This document shows positions 29,171-39,887 of a stretch of 64,000 bases of DNA, piece by piece. The notes beneath the pieces were generated by a model, which was not told where the DNA came from, did not search any database, and saw nothing but the letters and a program-made list of their open reading frames with translations. The position numbers and the translations under genes were made by a program. The DNA lies in the NCBI GenBank assembly GCA_015272515.1, contig JACYLN010000025.1:47224-111223 (forward strand), in the 5' to 3' direction. Every line of letters starts with the position of its first letter. The first letter of the stretch is position 1. The DNA comes from Leptolyngbyaceae cyanobacterium C42_A2020_001 (GTDB lineage Bacteria > Cyanobacteriota > Cyanobacteriia > Leptolyngbyales > Leptolyngbyaceae).

Positions 29171-30574
29171 ATGAGCCAGGGGACGCTGTTCGACAAAGTT
29201 TGGGACGCACACACCGTTGGAGTCTTGCCTTCGGGACAAACTCAGCTATTTATTGGGCTGCACCTGATTCACGAAGTTACGAGTCCCCAAGCTTTTGCTA
29301 TGCTGCGCGATCGCGGTCTGAAGGTGCTGTTCCCCGATCGCACCATTGCCACGGTGGATCACATCATTCCCACCGACACGCGTGCCCGTCCTCTAGTAGA
29401 TTCCCTGGCAGAAGAGATGATGCAGGCTCTAGAAAAGAACTGCCAGGAGAACGGCATCACCTTTTATAACGTTGGTTCTGGCAATCAGGGGATTGTGCAT
29501 GTGATTGCACCTGAATTGGGCTTAACCCAACCAGGCATGACGATCGCCTGCGGAGATAGCCACACTTCAACCCACGGTGCCTTTGGCGCGATCGCCTTTG
29601 GCATTGGTACCAGCCAAGTGCGGGATGTGCTGGCTTCGCAAACATTAGCGCTTGCCAAGCTTAAGGTGCGGCGAGTAGAGGTCAATGGTACCCTGCGCCC
29701 TGGTGTCTATGCTAAAGACGTGATTTTGCACATCATCCGCAAATTGGGTGTGAAGGGTGGAGTGGGTTATGCCTACGAATTTACAGGCACTACGTTTGAG
29801 CAAATGAGCATGGAAGAACGCATGACCGTTTGCAATATGTCGATTGAAGGGGGTGCTCGTTGCGGTTACGTGAACCCGGATCAAGTAACGTTTGACTATT
29901 TGAAAGGGCGCGACTTTGCCCCCAAAGCAGCCGATTGGGATAAAGCCGTTACCTGGTGGACGAGTATTGCCAGCGATCGCGATGCCCAGTACGACGATGT
30001 GGTGGTGTTCAATGCAGAAGAGATTGCACCAACCGTAACCTGGGGCATCACACCCGGTCAGGGGATTAGCGTGGATGAAAAAGTGCCCACTCCTGACCAG
30101 ATGCCAGAAGACGAACGGGCGATCGCCGAAGAAGCCTACCAATATATGGACTTGTTACCAGGTACGCCGATTGTTGGCACCAAAGTAGACGTTTGCTTCA
30201 TTGGTAGCTGCACCAATGGGCGCATCTCTGACCTGCGAGAAGCAGCAAAGGTTGCCAATGGTCGCCATGTGGTGGAAGGCGTGAAAGCCTTTGTAGTTCC
30301 TGGTTCAGAGCGTGTCAAGCAGCAGGCAGAAGCGGAAGGACTGCACGAAATTTTTCAACAAGCCGGATTTGAGTGGCGAGAAGCGGGCTGTTCCATGTGT
30401 CTTGCCATGAACCCAGACAAACTTCAGGGGCGGCAACTCAGCGCTTCCTCGTCAAACCGCAACTTTAAAGGACGACAAGGCTCTGCTTCTGGGCGCACGT
30501 TGCTGATGAGTCCCGCGATGGTCGTTGCTGCTGCCGTCACTGGTCAGGTGACTGACGTGCGTCAGCTGATTTAG
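29171..30574 (+). CDS. leuC: 3-isopropylmalate dehydratase large subunit
   Basis: [76 protein letters not shown]. Confidence 0.97.
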   Translation: MSQGTLFDKVWDAHTVGVLPSGQTQLFIGLHLIHEVTSPQAFAMLRDRGLKVLFPDRTIATVDHIIPTDTRARPLVDSLAEEMMQALEKNCQENGITFYNVGSGNQGIVHVIAPELGLTQPGMTIACGDSHTSTHGAFGAIAFGIGTSQVRDVLASQTLALAKLKVRRVEVNGTLRPGVYAKDVILHIIRKLGVKGGVGYAYEFTGTTFEQMSMEERMTVCNMSIEGGARCGYVNPDQVTFDYLKGRDFAPKAADWDKAVTWWTSIASDRDAQYDDVVVFNAEEIAPTVTWGITPGQGISVDEKVPTPDQMPEDERAIAEEAYQYMDLLPGTPIVGTKVDVCFIGSCTNGRISDLREAAKVANGRHVVEGVKAFVVPGSERVKQQAEAEGLHEIFQQAGFEWREAGCSMCLAMNPDKLQGRQLSASSSNRNFKGRQGSASGRTLLMSPAMVVAAAVTGQVTDVRQLI

Positions 30575-30620
30575 GTATGAAGGAGGCGCGATCGCTCACG
30601 CCTCTTGATTCTTCTCAGCC

Positions 30621-31028
30621 TTAACGAGCGCGGATTGGACCGTTATAATCTACCTTCGTTGCCCAACCATTCACCGCCACCGTGACCACACTTTCTATCG
30701 TGGGTTTCGCAGCAGGTGCACCGCCATAGAAGGTAAAGGTCACGGTTCCATTTCCATTTTCTACCAGGCGCGTTTGTTCAACGGGGCCATGCATCAAGGC
30801 TTCTGCCCGATAAACTCGTAAACCGCCGTTGCGTTCTTCTGCTGCCTGACGAGCATAGTTCTTGGCACGATTTAAGACTGCAACGGAATTTCGATAAATC
30901 ACCGTGCGAGTTTTGGAGCGAATTTCAGTCTGTCCAACGCTGGTTTGGCTAACACTCTGCGCGATCGCAGCAAGGGGAGTCACAGCGATCGCACTCAGCG
31001 CTAAACTCACTAAAACAGGTTTGTTCAT
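30621..31028 (-). CDS. Secreted hypothetical protein
   Basis: MNKPVLVSLALSAIAVTPLAAIAQS signal peptide; 135 aa. Confidence 0.65.
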   Translation of the reverse strand: MNKPVLVSLALSAIAVTPLAAIAQSVSQTSVGQTEIRSKTRTVIYRNSVAVLNRAKNYARQAAEERNGGLRVYRAEALMHGPVEQTRLVENGNGTVTFTFYGGAPAAKPTIESVVTVAVNGWATKVDYNGPIRAR

Positions 31029-31175
31029 AGGGCTACTTTCAATAGGGTGGTGTACGCTGCCCTCCAGTGTGCCCTACTCAAATCTTGAGATAACAGTAAC
31101 CGTACATTGATACAACAAAGGGGCGAGCAACCCCCGCCCCCATGCCAGATTGATTTAAATGTGATAACGGCTTGA

Positions 31176-31289
31176 TTACAGACCAAGCTCATTCCCACGG
31201 CGATATTGAAGATATGCAGCAACAAACAAACCCGCCAGGGTCACCGGAATCAGACCCAGAACAATGCCAAGAAGAATGGGTTCTATCAA
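31176..31289 (-). CDS. petG: Cytochrome b6-f complex subunit V PetG (37 aa)
   Basis: By hand on the minus strand: (TTG)[37 protein letters not shown]; preceded by AAAGGAGA. Not in the ORF track. Confidence 0.93.
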   Translation of the reverse strand: MIEPILLGIVLGLIPVTLAGLFVAAYLQYRRGNELGL

Positions 31290-31596
31290 GTTCAGTCTCC
31301 TTTTAATTACCAGATTAAGATACAAACCATCATGACTTTTCCTTAGTATACGGTGAAGCCACGCGACAAAAGCGTTTTGCTACCAAGCAAGATCTATGAG
31401 AAACGCTGCTCAACAAAGCGAAGTGGTGTTGACTTTCATATACTTTTCAGCGTTAACAGCCGAGTTAAACGCTCAAATAGTTACATAATTTCGCATTTTT
31501 GCAAAGTTATCTAAACAGGCTTTAAACTACAAACAGGTTTACATCAGAGCGTCATACATCCACTTTTTGCGCCTGTCTATCTATAACTAAGCAGTT

Positions 31597-31971
31597 TTGG
31601 AAAACCAAGTTCTTAACAAGGAGAATGCAGTTCAATGGATTGTCGTGGTTGTGGCGACAATCTTTGTTGTCTTGCTGCTGCTACTGTTCAGTATCGTTAC
31701 TTCTCAGCGAGTAGAACCGTATGCCCGTGATGTGCTCTCTTTAAGTGGCAATTCGCTTCAAGGGCAGGCGATCTTCCAAATGAATTGTGCTGGATGCCAC
31801 GGAGTTCAAGCAGATGGGCGAGTTGGTCCAAGTTTGCTAGCCGTGTCATCACGGAAATCTAAAGTCAGCATTATTCATCAGGTTACAAGTGGTCAAACGC
31901 CTCCCATGCCTCAATTTCAGCCTTCTCCTCAAGAAATGGCAGATCTTCTCAGTTATTTGGAAACTCTTTAA
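31597..31971 (+). CDS. cytM: c-type cytochrome, CytM-like
   Basis: N-terminal membrane anchor then GQAIFQMNCAGCHGVQADGRVGPSLLAVSSRKSKVSIIHQVTSGQTPPMPQFQPSPQEMADLLSYLETL; TTG start. Confidence 0.7.
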   Translation: MENQVLNKENAVQWIVVVVATIFVVLLLLLFSIVTSQRVEPYARDVLSLSGNSLQGQAIFQMNCAGCHGVQADGRVGPSLLAVSSRKSKVSIIHQVTSGQTPPMPQFQPSPQEMADLLSYLETL

Positions 31972-32030
31972 ACAGTTCGTTGCATAGCAGCAGGATAGAC
32001 TGAGCTAGCTCGTATCATTGGGTTTTAGGT

Positions 32031-33212
32031 ATGCCTACTGTTGATTGGCTTGTGGTGGGTGGAGGAATTACGGGGTCTGCACTGGCTTACGAGTTGGCAA
32101 AGCAGGGCGCATCTGTGTTGGTATTAGAGCGTCATGCAGACCTGTGTGGCGGCACTCGCTTCGGTTATGGCGGAGTCGCATATTGGTCGGGAACAACTAA
32201 TCTGACCCGTCAACTTTGTGCTGAGGGAATTGCGCGGTTGAGAGAACTCTCCGAGGAATTGGATGCTGATATCGAATTTCGAGAACTGGATCTGGTTCTG
32301 ACGATTTCTGCTGGGTCGAATCCCGTTGAGGTTGCCCAATCTTACGCTCACTTCGCTATTCCACCTAAACTTGTGGATGAGAAAACAGCCTGCGAACTAG
32401 AACCCTTACTCAATCCGGTTGAGATTGCCGGGGCATTAACTGTTAAGCATGGGCACATTCATTTGGGCAAAGCCGCAAAGGCATACCGCGATGCTTGCAC
32501 GCGATTAGGGGGAACGGTGCAAGTAGGGGAAGTAACTGACCTGTTGCGCGATCGCCACCAGACTGAGCGCATCGTTGGAGTTGCTTGTGGAGATGAACCG
32601 TTTTACGCCAGCAATGTTGTGATTTGTGCAGGGGCGCTGAGTCGGGCATTGCTCAAGGCTGCAGGGATTTCAGTGCCGCTTTACTTCACTCACGCCGAAT
32701 TAATTGAAACGCCGCCCATTGAGACTAAACTACGATCGCTGGTGATGCCCGCTCAAACAAAGCGCTTTGAACTGGAAGCAGAAGCCAGCAAAGCTGAGAT
32801 AAATCACCTATGGGACGAACCAGGACACGAACCAACGCCACCCATCCTGGATGCAGGTGCAATTCAATTTCTAGACGGGCATCTGAGAATTGGGCAAATG
32901 AGCCGCACTCTTACAGACCCAACTGCTCCAATTGACGCACGTTCAAGTGAGCAATCTATGCGAGAACAGGTTGGCAAAGTCTTACCTGCCCTCAAGCACG
33001 TGCCGGGCACATGGCATCGATGTCTCGTATCCTTCAGCCGCGATCGCCTGCCTCTCATTGGTGCAATCCCTAACCTGCAAGGAATTCACTTATTTTCGGG
33101 ATTTAGCAATCCCCTTGCCATTACCCCATCTCTCGCCCAACGCTTTGCCAACGCCGCTTTCTCTCAACCAGACGAACTGCTTCAGCAAGTCTCTTTAGGG
33201 CGCTTCAGCTAA
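32031..33212 (+). CDS. FAD-dependent oxidoreductase (DAO family)
   Basis: DWLVVGGGITGSALAYELAKQGASVLVLERH Rossmann motif; HIHLGKAAKAYRDAC; DRLPLIGAIPNLQGIHLFSGFS. Confidence 0.9.
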   Translation: MPTVDWLVVGGGITGSALAYELAKQGASVLVLERHADLCGGTRFGYGGVAYWSGTTNLTRQLCAEGIARLRELSEELDADIEFRELDLVLTISAGSNPVEVAQSYAHFAIPPKLVDEKTACELEPLLNPVEIAGALTVKHGHIHLGKAAKAYRDACTRLGGTVQVGEVTDLLRDRHQTERIVGVACGDEPFYASNVVICAGALSRALLKAAGISVPLYFTHAELIETPPIETKLRSLVMPAQTKRFELEAEASKAEINHLWDEPGHEPTPPILDAGAIQFLDGHLRIGQMSRTLTDPTAPIDARSSEQSMREQVGKVLPALKHVPGTWHRCLVSFSRDRLPLIGAIPNLQGIHLFSGFSNPLAITPSLAQRFANAAFSQPDELLQQVSLGRFS

Positions 33213-33241
33213 CGTTCAACAGTTGCTACTCCCGCTTATAC

Positions 33242-33270
33242 AAAAACTCCCCAGACGATACCTGGGGAGT
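33242..33270 (-). terminator. Intrinsic terminator of the porin gene
   Basis: Minus strand ACTCCCCAG-GTATCGT-CTGGGGAGTTTTTG. Confidence 0.75.
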
Positions 33271-33330
33271 ACAACAAGAGAGCGATGTGAGGAGAGGTTA
33301 ATCCATCAACGCCGAGCCAACGGAACCATC

Positions 33331-35304
33331 TTAGAAACTAAATTGTGTCCGCATATTAAACACGTAGACGGTTGGGTTGCTGTCAAAGTTATTGGCGTTG
33401 AAGATAGCGTAGAACGCGGGCACCAGGGCAATGTTGTCATTCACTGGGAAGTAGTAGGAGGCTTCCAATTCATACATCGTGCCACCATCCCCTGCCCCTG
33501 CCGCAAAGAAACGCCGTCCGCGTGTAATGTCCATTGGCATCAAGAAAGTCACAACTGCCAGCGCTCCTTTCTTAAAGAGATCGGGGAAACCCAGACCTGC
33601 CTGGAAGGATTGCACATTCACCTTGCGATCGATTGGCTCCAGGTTGATGTCACCATACCCGTAACGTCCGAAGATGCCAAAGCCATTAGTAATTGCCCAG
33701 TCAAAGTTCACACCCAAGAAATGAGCAGTGGCGAATTGCAAACCACCGTCGCTGGGGAAGTTGTTGCCAGGGGTGAAGACTGAAAATCCTGGACCTGCAT
33801 CCAACTGTCCGTAGGGAATGGGTTCCCCTGTTGCACCGCCAACTTGCCCACCTACAGCTTGAATTCTGGAGTAGTTGTACATCAACCGCAGGTTGAAGGC
33901 GTTGCTGGGAGAGAAGGTTAATTCAGCCGTTGCCGTATATGTACCACCAAAGAGACCAAACCTGGGGTCACTGGAAGTGTTAAAGCCAGGAACTGCACTG
34001 GGCAGAAACTCAGTATTCTCACCCAGGTAGGAGGCGGCAAACCGCAGTTTGGGGCTGATATTCCACTCGATTACCGCCCCCGAGCCGCGATCAATTGCAT
34101 TAGATTGGGTGCTGCCAATGGAGTCAAAACTGCTGGCTCCAGTTAGGAAGAAGGTGTAGCGGTTGAAGTCGAAATGGCGGTACCAGTTAACCCGTGGACC
34201 TACCGTAACCGTCACTTTGTCGCTCAGCGGGAAGCTGTAGAACAAGTCGTGGATCACAACCGCAGGGCTACCGTTTTGAGGCCCGGCTGATTGATCGGTA
34301 AAGGGAGAACCGAAGGCGTTAAAGAAACCAGCCGAGGCAAACTCGTTAATTGGTGAAATTCCGTTACCTGCTGCAAGTTGGGTTACCAGGTTATCTCTTC
34401 CAGTAAAAGAAGTATTGAAGGTCAACCAAGTAAGATAGCTAAACGTGGATTGAGCCTCATCGACCGTCAACACAACAGGACGACCCGTGAGAGCATCACG
34501 CCCAGCGTTCCGAACAAAGTTCCCATTCCCTGGAGAGGCAGTGGGCGTTTTACCATCAAACGGAATTGCTTCAAATCGAACGTTTTTATCAAAACTGGTA
34601 GCCGTGGTGCGGTTAAACCAAACCGAGCCGCTCAATTTTGTAGTGGTAGAAAACTGCTGCTTCTCCAGGGTTGCAGTCCGAACTTCTAAAGCATCAACAC
34701 GCCCCCGCAGGGTTGCCAATTCAGCCGCAAACTCTTCTTGCAGGCGCTTTACCACTTCAAAATCTTCTTTACGAACAAAGTCAGCCGTTGCAGCCGCAAT
34801 CAGTTCTTGGATTTTGTCAAGACAGGCATTAACACCCGCTGCAAATTCGTAACGACTGAGTGGACGGTTGCCCCGAAACGTTTTGTCAGGATAACCAACG
34901 ATACAACCATAACGCTCTACCAGGGATTGCAATGCCTGGTATGCCCAATCTGTAGGTCTTACGTCTGAAAATTGAGAAACGGATGTAACTTGATCCGCTT
35001 CAACTGCCTGACCTGCACCTTCTTGCAAATCGGTGACTCCTGCAAGTTCATCCATCCCAGAGGGGGGAGCATCTTCAGGAAGCCCTGCAATTAAAAGATT
35101 GGAACTGCCACCCGCAGAAACAGAGTTTTTTGAACTGGAATCTGAAGGTAGCTGTATTGAAGGGGTTTCATTTTTATGGGCAAGTTCAGATGCGCCTGCG
35201 TTGGCAAGGGGTAGACCGAACAAAGCGCCTGAAGCAATTACAGCAAGCCAGAGACCGTTTGAAGCTTTTGGCAGCAAGCGGTACAAAGAATTGAGTTTAG
35301 CCAT
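33331..35304 (-). CDS. SLH-domain porin (OprB-like / iron uptake porin family)
   Basis: VSQFSDVRPTDWAYQALQSLVERYGCIVGYPDKTFRGNRPLSRYEFAAGVNACLD (SLH), coiled coil, long beta-barrel region ending in Phe. Confidence 0.92.
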   Translation of the reverse strand: MAKLNSLYRLLPKASNGLWLAVIASGALFGLPLANAGASELAHKNETPSIQLPSDSSSKNSVSAGGSSNLLIAGLPEDAPPSGMDELAGVTDLQEGAGQAVEADQVTSVSQFSDVRPTDWAYQALQSLVERYGCIVGYPDKTFRGNRPLSRYEFAAGVNACLDKIQELIAAATADFVRKEDFEVVKRLQEEFAAELATLRGRVDALEVRTATLEKQQFSTTTKLSGSVWFNRTTATSFDKNVRFEAIPFDGKTPTASPGNGNFVRNAGRDALTGRPVVLTVDEAQSTFSYLTWLTFNTSFTGRDNLVTQLAAGNGISPINEFASAGFFNAFGSPFTDQSAGPQNGSPAVVIHDLFYSFPLSDKVTVTVGPRVNWYRHFDFNRYTFFLTGASSFDSIGSTQSNAIDRGSGAVIEWNISPKLRFAASYLGENTEFLPSAVPGFNTSSDPRFGLFGGTYTATAELTFSPSNAFNLRLMYNYSRIQAVGGQVGGATGEPIPYGQLDAGPGFSVFTPGNNFPSDGGLQFATAHFLGVNFDWAITNGFGIFGRYGYGDINLEPIDRKVNVQSFQAGLGFPDLFKKGALAVVTFLMPMDITRGRRFFAAGAGDGGTMYELEASYYFPVNDNIALVPAFYAIFNANNFDSNPTVYVFNMRTQFSF

Positions 35305-35507
35305 CGAACCTCACACCTAAAATCTGGACAGGATAGTCTCCTCAGTCAAAGAATACTATCAGAGCTACCGCACTAATTATGTAATCTTTGCCACAGCAAA
35401 AAACAGGAATTTTCTTGGGGTTTAGGACTCTGATAGGCAACCGCACTGGCACGATCGCGCCGTTCTCGCAATTTCAACAATCACCGATCCAAAGCTCTCC
35501 CTGGTGG

Positions 35508-37040
35508 TTATGCCAACTCTGCTTTGATTGAAAGGGATTCCACTAAAAAACCCACCAGCCAATCTTTGACGTGGTGGGTCGCGCGGCAGTCATCTTCGTT
35601 GTAGGTGAGGATCGAGTCGAGGTAGGTGCGATCGCCTGTGGAAAGCCATTGTGAGTACCAGCAGATAGATTGGGCACCGTTGGCTGAGGGGTCTCGCCAG
35701 TCAAACCCTAGCCAGCGGGCAATGGGTTTAAGGGCATAACTTTCTACTGGTAGCGTAACTAGTTGAGTAATGCGTTCGTGTAGATCAACAAAGCGAGAGA
35801 TTAACGGTTTAATTTGGTGGGCAGGAGTACCGTATAGTTTGCCAAGCCGTTCAACAGTTTGCACTTCGTAGGGGCAGAAATGGAAGATGGGAGCATTAGG
35901 ATAACGCCAAACCAATTCTAAAAATTGTTCCCACACCTGGATCTCAGCAGCGGAGGATTCAGCCAAGAGAGGGTAGTAGGTTTGGATATTAGTGGGACGT
36001 TCAACTACCAGCACGCCGTGCAGGTATGCCAGGTTCAGGCTGGGTTCGGCTTCGATGTCAAAATACAGTTCAACGGGAGCGGTTGGAATGTCTAAGGTTG
36101 CCAGAACTGGGTGGGGGTAGTAGGTTGGTAGTTTGCCACGGTTGCTCGCCGTAGCGGCAATTCCGGCAAAGGGCAGGTTTTCTTCCATCAGCAAGGCTTG
36201 ATTGTGCAGCGCTGATCGCGCTTGTCGCACCAGTTTATAAGCCGTTTCTCGTCCAAACCCTGGCAATGGCTCCAGATCGATTGGATTGGTTTCAGCCAGC
36301 GATCGCACAGTCGTCAAGTTCAACGCTTGCAACTGGTGATAGCGAGTGGGAGTGACCCCTGGCAATAGAGACAGATGATAATCAGCTTTGGCGATCGCGT
36401 GGCAATGGTTGAGCCAATGGCAAAGGCTACACCGACTGCGAGCAATAAACACTTCTGGTTCTTGCTGATTTACCAACATCTGGATGCAACCATCCAGAAT
36501 TTCCTGCATTCGAGGAAGGGTTTCCCAGAGATCGACTGAGAACGTGCCCCGTTCTCGTAACATCAGCCAGGCTTCCTCACACCAGGCACCCTGCACTTCT
36601 GCGGCAACAAGCGCATGGAAGGTCACAGCAATTTGGTACTCCATTTTGGGGCGTTTGCCCAACTTTATTTCCATCGGAGCATAAAGCCAATTACCAAACA
36701 GCGATCGCCCCGGTTGTTTTACGAGTAAATCTGGATTGCTTTTAAGGACTACGCCATCCGCCCCTTCTACCAGCAGTACTCCCTGGTAAATCTGCTCTGC
36801 TCCCTCCTGCATCAATTCTAGAGTGGCAGCATGAGCAGCGTGCCAATCATTCGGCGGGTAAGACGGTTGAATTAATTCTCGCTTCTGGGCAAATAGACGC
36901 TGATTTTCCTGGCTGTCCTGAATCAGTTTCAAGAGATATTCGTTTGTGGCATCTCGATCAGCGAGGTGCCCATACACATCCAGGTAAGCTCTTCGATGGC
37001 AGCGTTGATAGTTTGTTAACTGCTCAGCATCTATTAGCAT
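35508..37040 (-). CDS. TM0106-family RecB-like putative nuclease
   Basis: LLKSNPDLLVKQPGRSLFGNWLYAPMEIKLGKRPKMEYQIAVTFHALVA; CSLCHWLNHC; VELYFDIEAEPSLNLAYLHGVLV. Confidence 0.85.
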   Translation of the reverse strand: MLIDAEQLTNYQRCHRRAYLDVYGHLADRDATNEYLLKLIQDSQENQRLFAQKRELIQPSYPPNDWHAAHAATLELMQEGAEQIYQGVLLVEGADGVVLKSNPDLLVKQPGRSLFGNWLYAPMEIKLGKRPKMEYQIAVTFHALVAAEVQGAWCEEAWLMLRERGTFSVDLWETLPRMQEILDGCIQMLVNQQEPEVFIARSRCSLCHWLNHCHAIAKADYHLSLLPGVTPTRYHQLQALNLTTVRSLAETNPIDLEPLPGFGRETAYKLVRQARSALHNQALLMEENLPFAGIAATASNRGKLPTYYPHPVLATLDIPTAPVELYFDIEAEPSLNLAYLHGVLVVERPTNIQTYYPLLAESSAAEIQVWEQFLELVWRYPNAPIFHFCPYEVQTVERLGKLYGTPAHQIKPLISRFVDLHERITQLVTLPVESYALKPIARWLGFDWRDPSANGAQSICWYSQWLSTGDRTYLDSILTYNEDDCRATHHVKDWLVGFLVESLSIKAELA

Positions 37041-37155
37041 GACTTCAAGTTAGCAGGAAATCGAGATCATTGCAGTGTTTTGAAACAACAAACGGTTGAC
37101 AAAAGATGAACTAGGGTTTGAGTGAGGTTTTGTTGAACTAGGTGAGGGAAGAAAT

Positions 37156-37647
37156 ATGGTTGTCACTGGGCTGTTTCACGTTGCGATTAAGACCAACGAT
37201 TTAGAGGCAACAGTCTATTTCTACACGCAAATTTTGGGGTTACGGCAGGTTCAGCGTCCTAACTTCGGCTATCCAGGCGCGTGGCTCGCCTGCCCAACCC
37301 CTAACGGCGAGGCAATCATGCATATCTATGCAGGAGGTCCAGCCCTGGGAGACGATGGGCATACTCCAATTGGCACTGCTGCCATTGACCATATTTCTCT
37401 CACTGCCGTTGGGTTTCACCAGTTTCGGGAGCGATTTCAACGGCTGGGGCTAGAGTGGCGCGAGTTTTTAGTGCCAAACACCACCCTCTGGCAACTGTTT
37501 GTTTATGATCCCAGCGGCGTTCAGCTTGAACTCACCTTTGATGGAACCGTAGAGCCAGGAGTACCTCCAGATATGTCGGTTGGACGCAGGTACGTAGCAG
37601 GAAGATCGTTCTTTCGGGCAGAAAGCTACCCCGATCCGCACGTCTAG
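37156..37647 (+). CDS. VOC/glyoxalase-family protein
   Basis: GLFHVAIKTNDLEATVYFYTQILGLRQV; LWQLFVYDPSGVQLELTFD. Confidence 0.9.
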   Translation: MVVTGLFHVAIKTNDLEATVYFYTQILGLRQVQRPNFGYPGAWLACPTPNGEAIMHIYAGGPALGDDGHTPIGTAAIDHISLTAVGFHQFRERFQRLGLEWREFLVPNTTLWQLFVYDPSGVQLELTFDGTVEPGVPPDMSVGRRYVAGRSFFRAESYPDPHV

Positions 37648-37685
37648 TCCATTACCGTGTCTACATTTTGAATTATTGATTGTTC

Positions 37686-38687
37686 CTAATGTTTCAAAAC
37701 CAGGCGATAGCGAGGTTTGCCGTGGCGCAGTTTTGAGATCGCTTCGTTCACCTGATCAAAGGCAAAGGTTTCTGTAATGGGTTCCACATCATGACGGGCG
37801 GCAAAAGCCAGCATTTTGGCAACGGTGGTGGGGCTGCCTAATGGACTGGCAGAAATTGACTTTTGTCCTGCAATCATTGGGAAAACTTGGCTGGAGATGG
37901 GGCTGGGAACCACCCCTACTAAATGCAGTCTTCCTTTAGGACGCAGTGCTGCGATATAGCTTCCCCAATCCAGGTCGGCATTGACTGTTGAAAGGATCAC
38001 ATCAAACGAGTTTTCTACCGATTTTAGTGCGGCTGGATCACGAGAATTAATGAAGTGGGTTGCGCCCATCTCGCGGGCTTCGGCTTCCTTGTCAGGACTG
38101 GTGGAAAACGCGGTTACGTCGCATCCCCAAGCATGAAGAAAGCCCAATGCCATGTGCCCCAAGCCGCCAATGCCAATCACACCGACGCGATCGGTGGGTT
38201 TGATATCCAGTTGCACAATCGGGTTAAACACAGTGATGCCACCACAAAACAGCGGACCACATTTGGCGGGGTCAAGTTCAGCAGGCAGCGGAGTTACCCA
38301 TTCCCAGTGAGCACGCACGCGATCGCCAAACCCACCATGCCGCCCCACAATCGTTCCTTCTGCCGTCAAACACAGGTTTTGATTGCCAGACATACACCAT
38401 TCACAATGCATACAGGAATGGGAATACCAGCCCAACCCAACTCGCTGCCCCACCTGCAAAGTTGTAACATCGCTGCCAAGCTCGGCAATAGTGCCTACAA
38501 CCTCATGCCCTGGAACAAAGGGATACTGCGTTGTGCCCCATTCGTTATCCAACATACTTAGGTCGCTGTGGCAGATGCCGCAATACTCAACCTGAATCTC
38601 AACCTGATCTTTTCCTAAAACGCCTGGATCATATTCAAAGGGTTTAAGCTCTCCACCGGGTTCATGGGCTGCGTAAGCATTGATCAT
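37686..38687 (-). CDS. Zinc-dependent NAD(P) alcohol dehydrogenase
   Basis: VEYCGICHSDLSMLDNEWGTTQYPFVPGHEVVGTIAELG; CMHCEWCMSGNQNLC; GVIGIGGLGHMALGFLHAWG. Confidence 0.93.
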   Translation of the reverse strand: MINAYAAHEPGGELKPFEYDPGVLGKDQVEIQVEYCGICHSDLSMLDNEWGTTQYPFVPGHEVVGTIAELGSDVTTLQVGQRVGLGWYSHSCMHCEWCMSGNQNLCLTAEGTIVGRHGGFGDRVRAHWEWVTPLPAELDPAKCGPLFCGGITVFNPIVQLDIKPTDRVGVIGIGGLGHMALGFLHAWGCDVTAFSTSPDKEAEAREMGATHFINSRDPAALKSVENSFDVILSTVNADLDWGSYIAALRPKGRLHLVGVVPSPISSQVFPMIAGQKSISASPLGSPTTVAKMLAFAARHDVEPITETFAFDQVNEAISKLRHGKPRYRLVLKH

Positions 38688-38820
38688 ACGTTTATTGCTG
38701 CTAGAAAGGCTTCACTGCTTCGCATTCTAGGGGTGGTAAGAAAGGCGTAGGAGAGGAATCGTTGAATGTATGAACAGTGATAAGCAACGTTGCAATTGTT
38801 GATATTTCTTCAAGCTTTTC

Positions 38821-39801
38821 TCAAGAGGTTTGAAGGATGCCTTCTAACGCGATCGCCACCCCTAACCAAATCAAAAAACACACTCGCGTAAGGTGCAGGG
38901 CTTTGTAGATGTGAGCGGGGGCAATCTCCTGGACTGGATCTCCCAATAATGGCTTTGGTTTCGCCACGCCTTTGTAGTAATTTACGCCGCCCAGTTGCAC
39001 GTCCAGAATGGCTGCATACACACATTCGCTCCAGCCAGAGTTGGGGCTGGGGTCTTGGGGTGCATCTCGTTGACAGATTCGCCAAACCTGGTGTGGCTTT
39101 CCAGAAACGAATGATAGCGTCAACACCACCAGACGGCAGGGCACCCAGGTTAAACCATCATCCACTTTGGCACTACACCAGCCCAGATCGGTGTAGGGCG
39201 GTGTGCGATAACCCACCATTGAATCTAGCGTGCTGGCGGCTTTGTAGCCTAATGCCAGCGGTAAACTGCCCACTCCTGGAATCAGGGCACCCAGCAGCGC
39301 ATAAAACAGCGGAGCCAACACGCCATCGGTGGCATTTTCAGTGACTGTTTCTAGCACTGCCCGCAAAATTTCCGGCTCTTGCAAGTGCTCCACATCGCGC
39401 CCCACATACAACCGCAAGCGCGATCGCGCCTGTTCTAAGTCTCCTGCTTGCAATGGATCTAGAACCTCTGTAGCCGCCTCTCGCAAACTGCGCCCGGCGA
39501 AGCAACTGGCAAGCAATACGCTCTGAATAGTAACTCCCAGCAGAGGATGAACGCGACTTGTCAGAGTCGCGATCGCCCAGCCCAGCCCGCTACTGCCAGC
39601 GACTAAACCGACTGCTAAGCCGATTCCAGCCAGGCGCAAAGTAACAGGAGACTTCAACCACTTCCATGCCACCTCGCTGTAACGAGTGATTACCCAGCCC
39701 ATGCCCTGCACCGGGTGCCACCAGTTCCACGGATCGCCAATTAAATAATCTAGAAAGGCAGCGATCACTAGAATCAAAACGGCATTCCACTCATGCGTCA
39801 T
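38821..39801 (-). CDS. cobD: Adenosylcobinamide-phosphate synthase (CobD/CbiB)
   Basis: LDYLIGDPWNWWHPVQGMGWVI; YVGRDVEHLQEPEILRAVLETVTENATDGVLAPLFYALLG; GYKAASTLDSMVGY. Confidence 0.95.
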   Translation of the reverse strand: MTHEWNAVLILVIAAFLDYLIGDPWNWWHPVQGMGWVITRYSEVAWKWLKSPVTLRLAGIGLAVGLVAGSSGLGWAIATLTSRVHPLLGVTIQSVLLASCFAGRSLREAATEVLDPLQAGDLEQARSRLRLYVGRDVEHLQEPEILRAVLETVTENATDGVLAPLFYALLGALIPGVGSLPLALGYKAASTLDSMVGYRTPPYTDLGWCSAKVDDGLTWVPCRLVVLTLSFVSGKPHQVWRICQRDAPQDPSPNSGWSECVYAAILDVQLGGVNYYKGVAKPKPLLGDPVQEIAPAHIYKALHLTRVCFLIWLGVAIALEGILQTS

Positions 39802-39887
39802 CAGACCTGGTAAGGGGTTTCACCCCTGATCGACAAATTTATTTTTAGGGAACACTCAATACGCATTTCTATTTCTTTTACAAGCCC

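Noticed and set aside
29645-30142. 165-aa antisense ORF opposite leuC
   Set aside because: Shadow ORF opposite a highly conserved gene.
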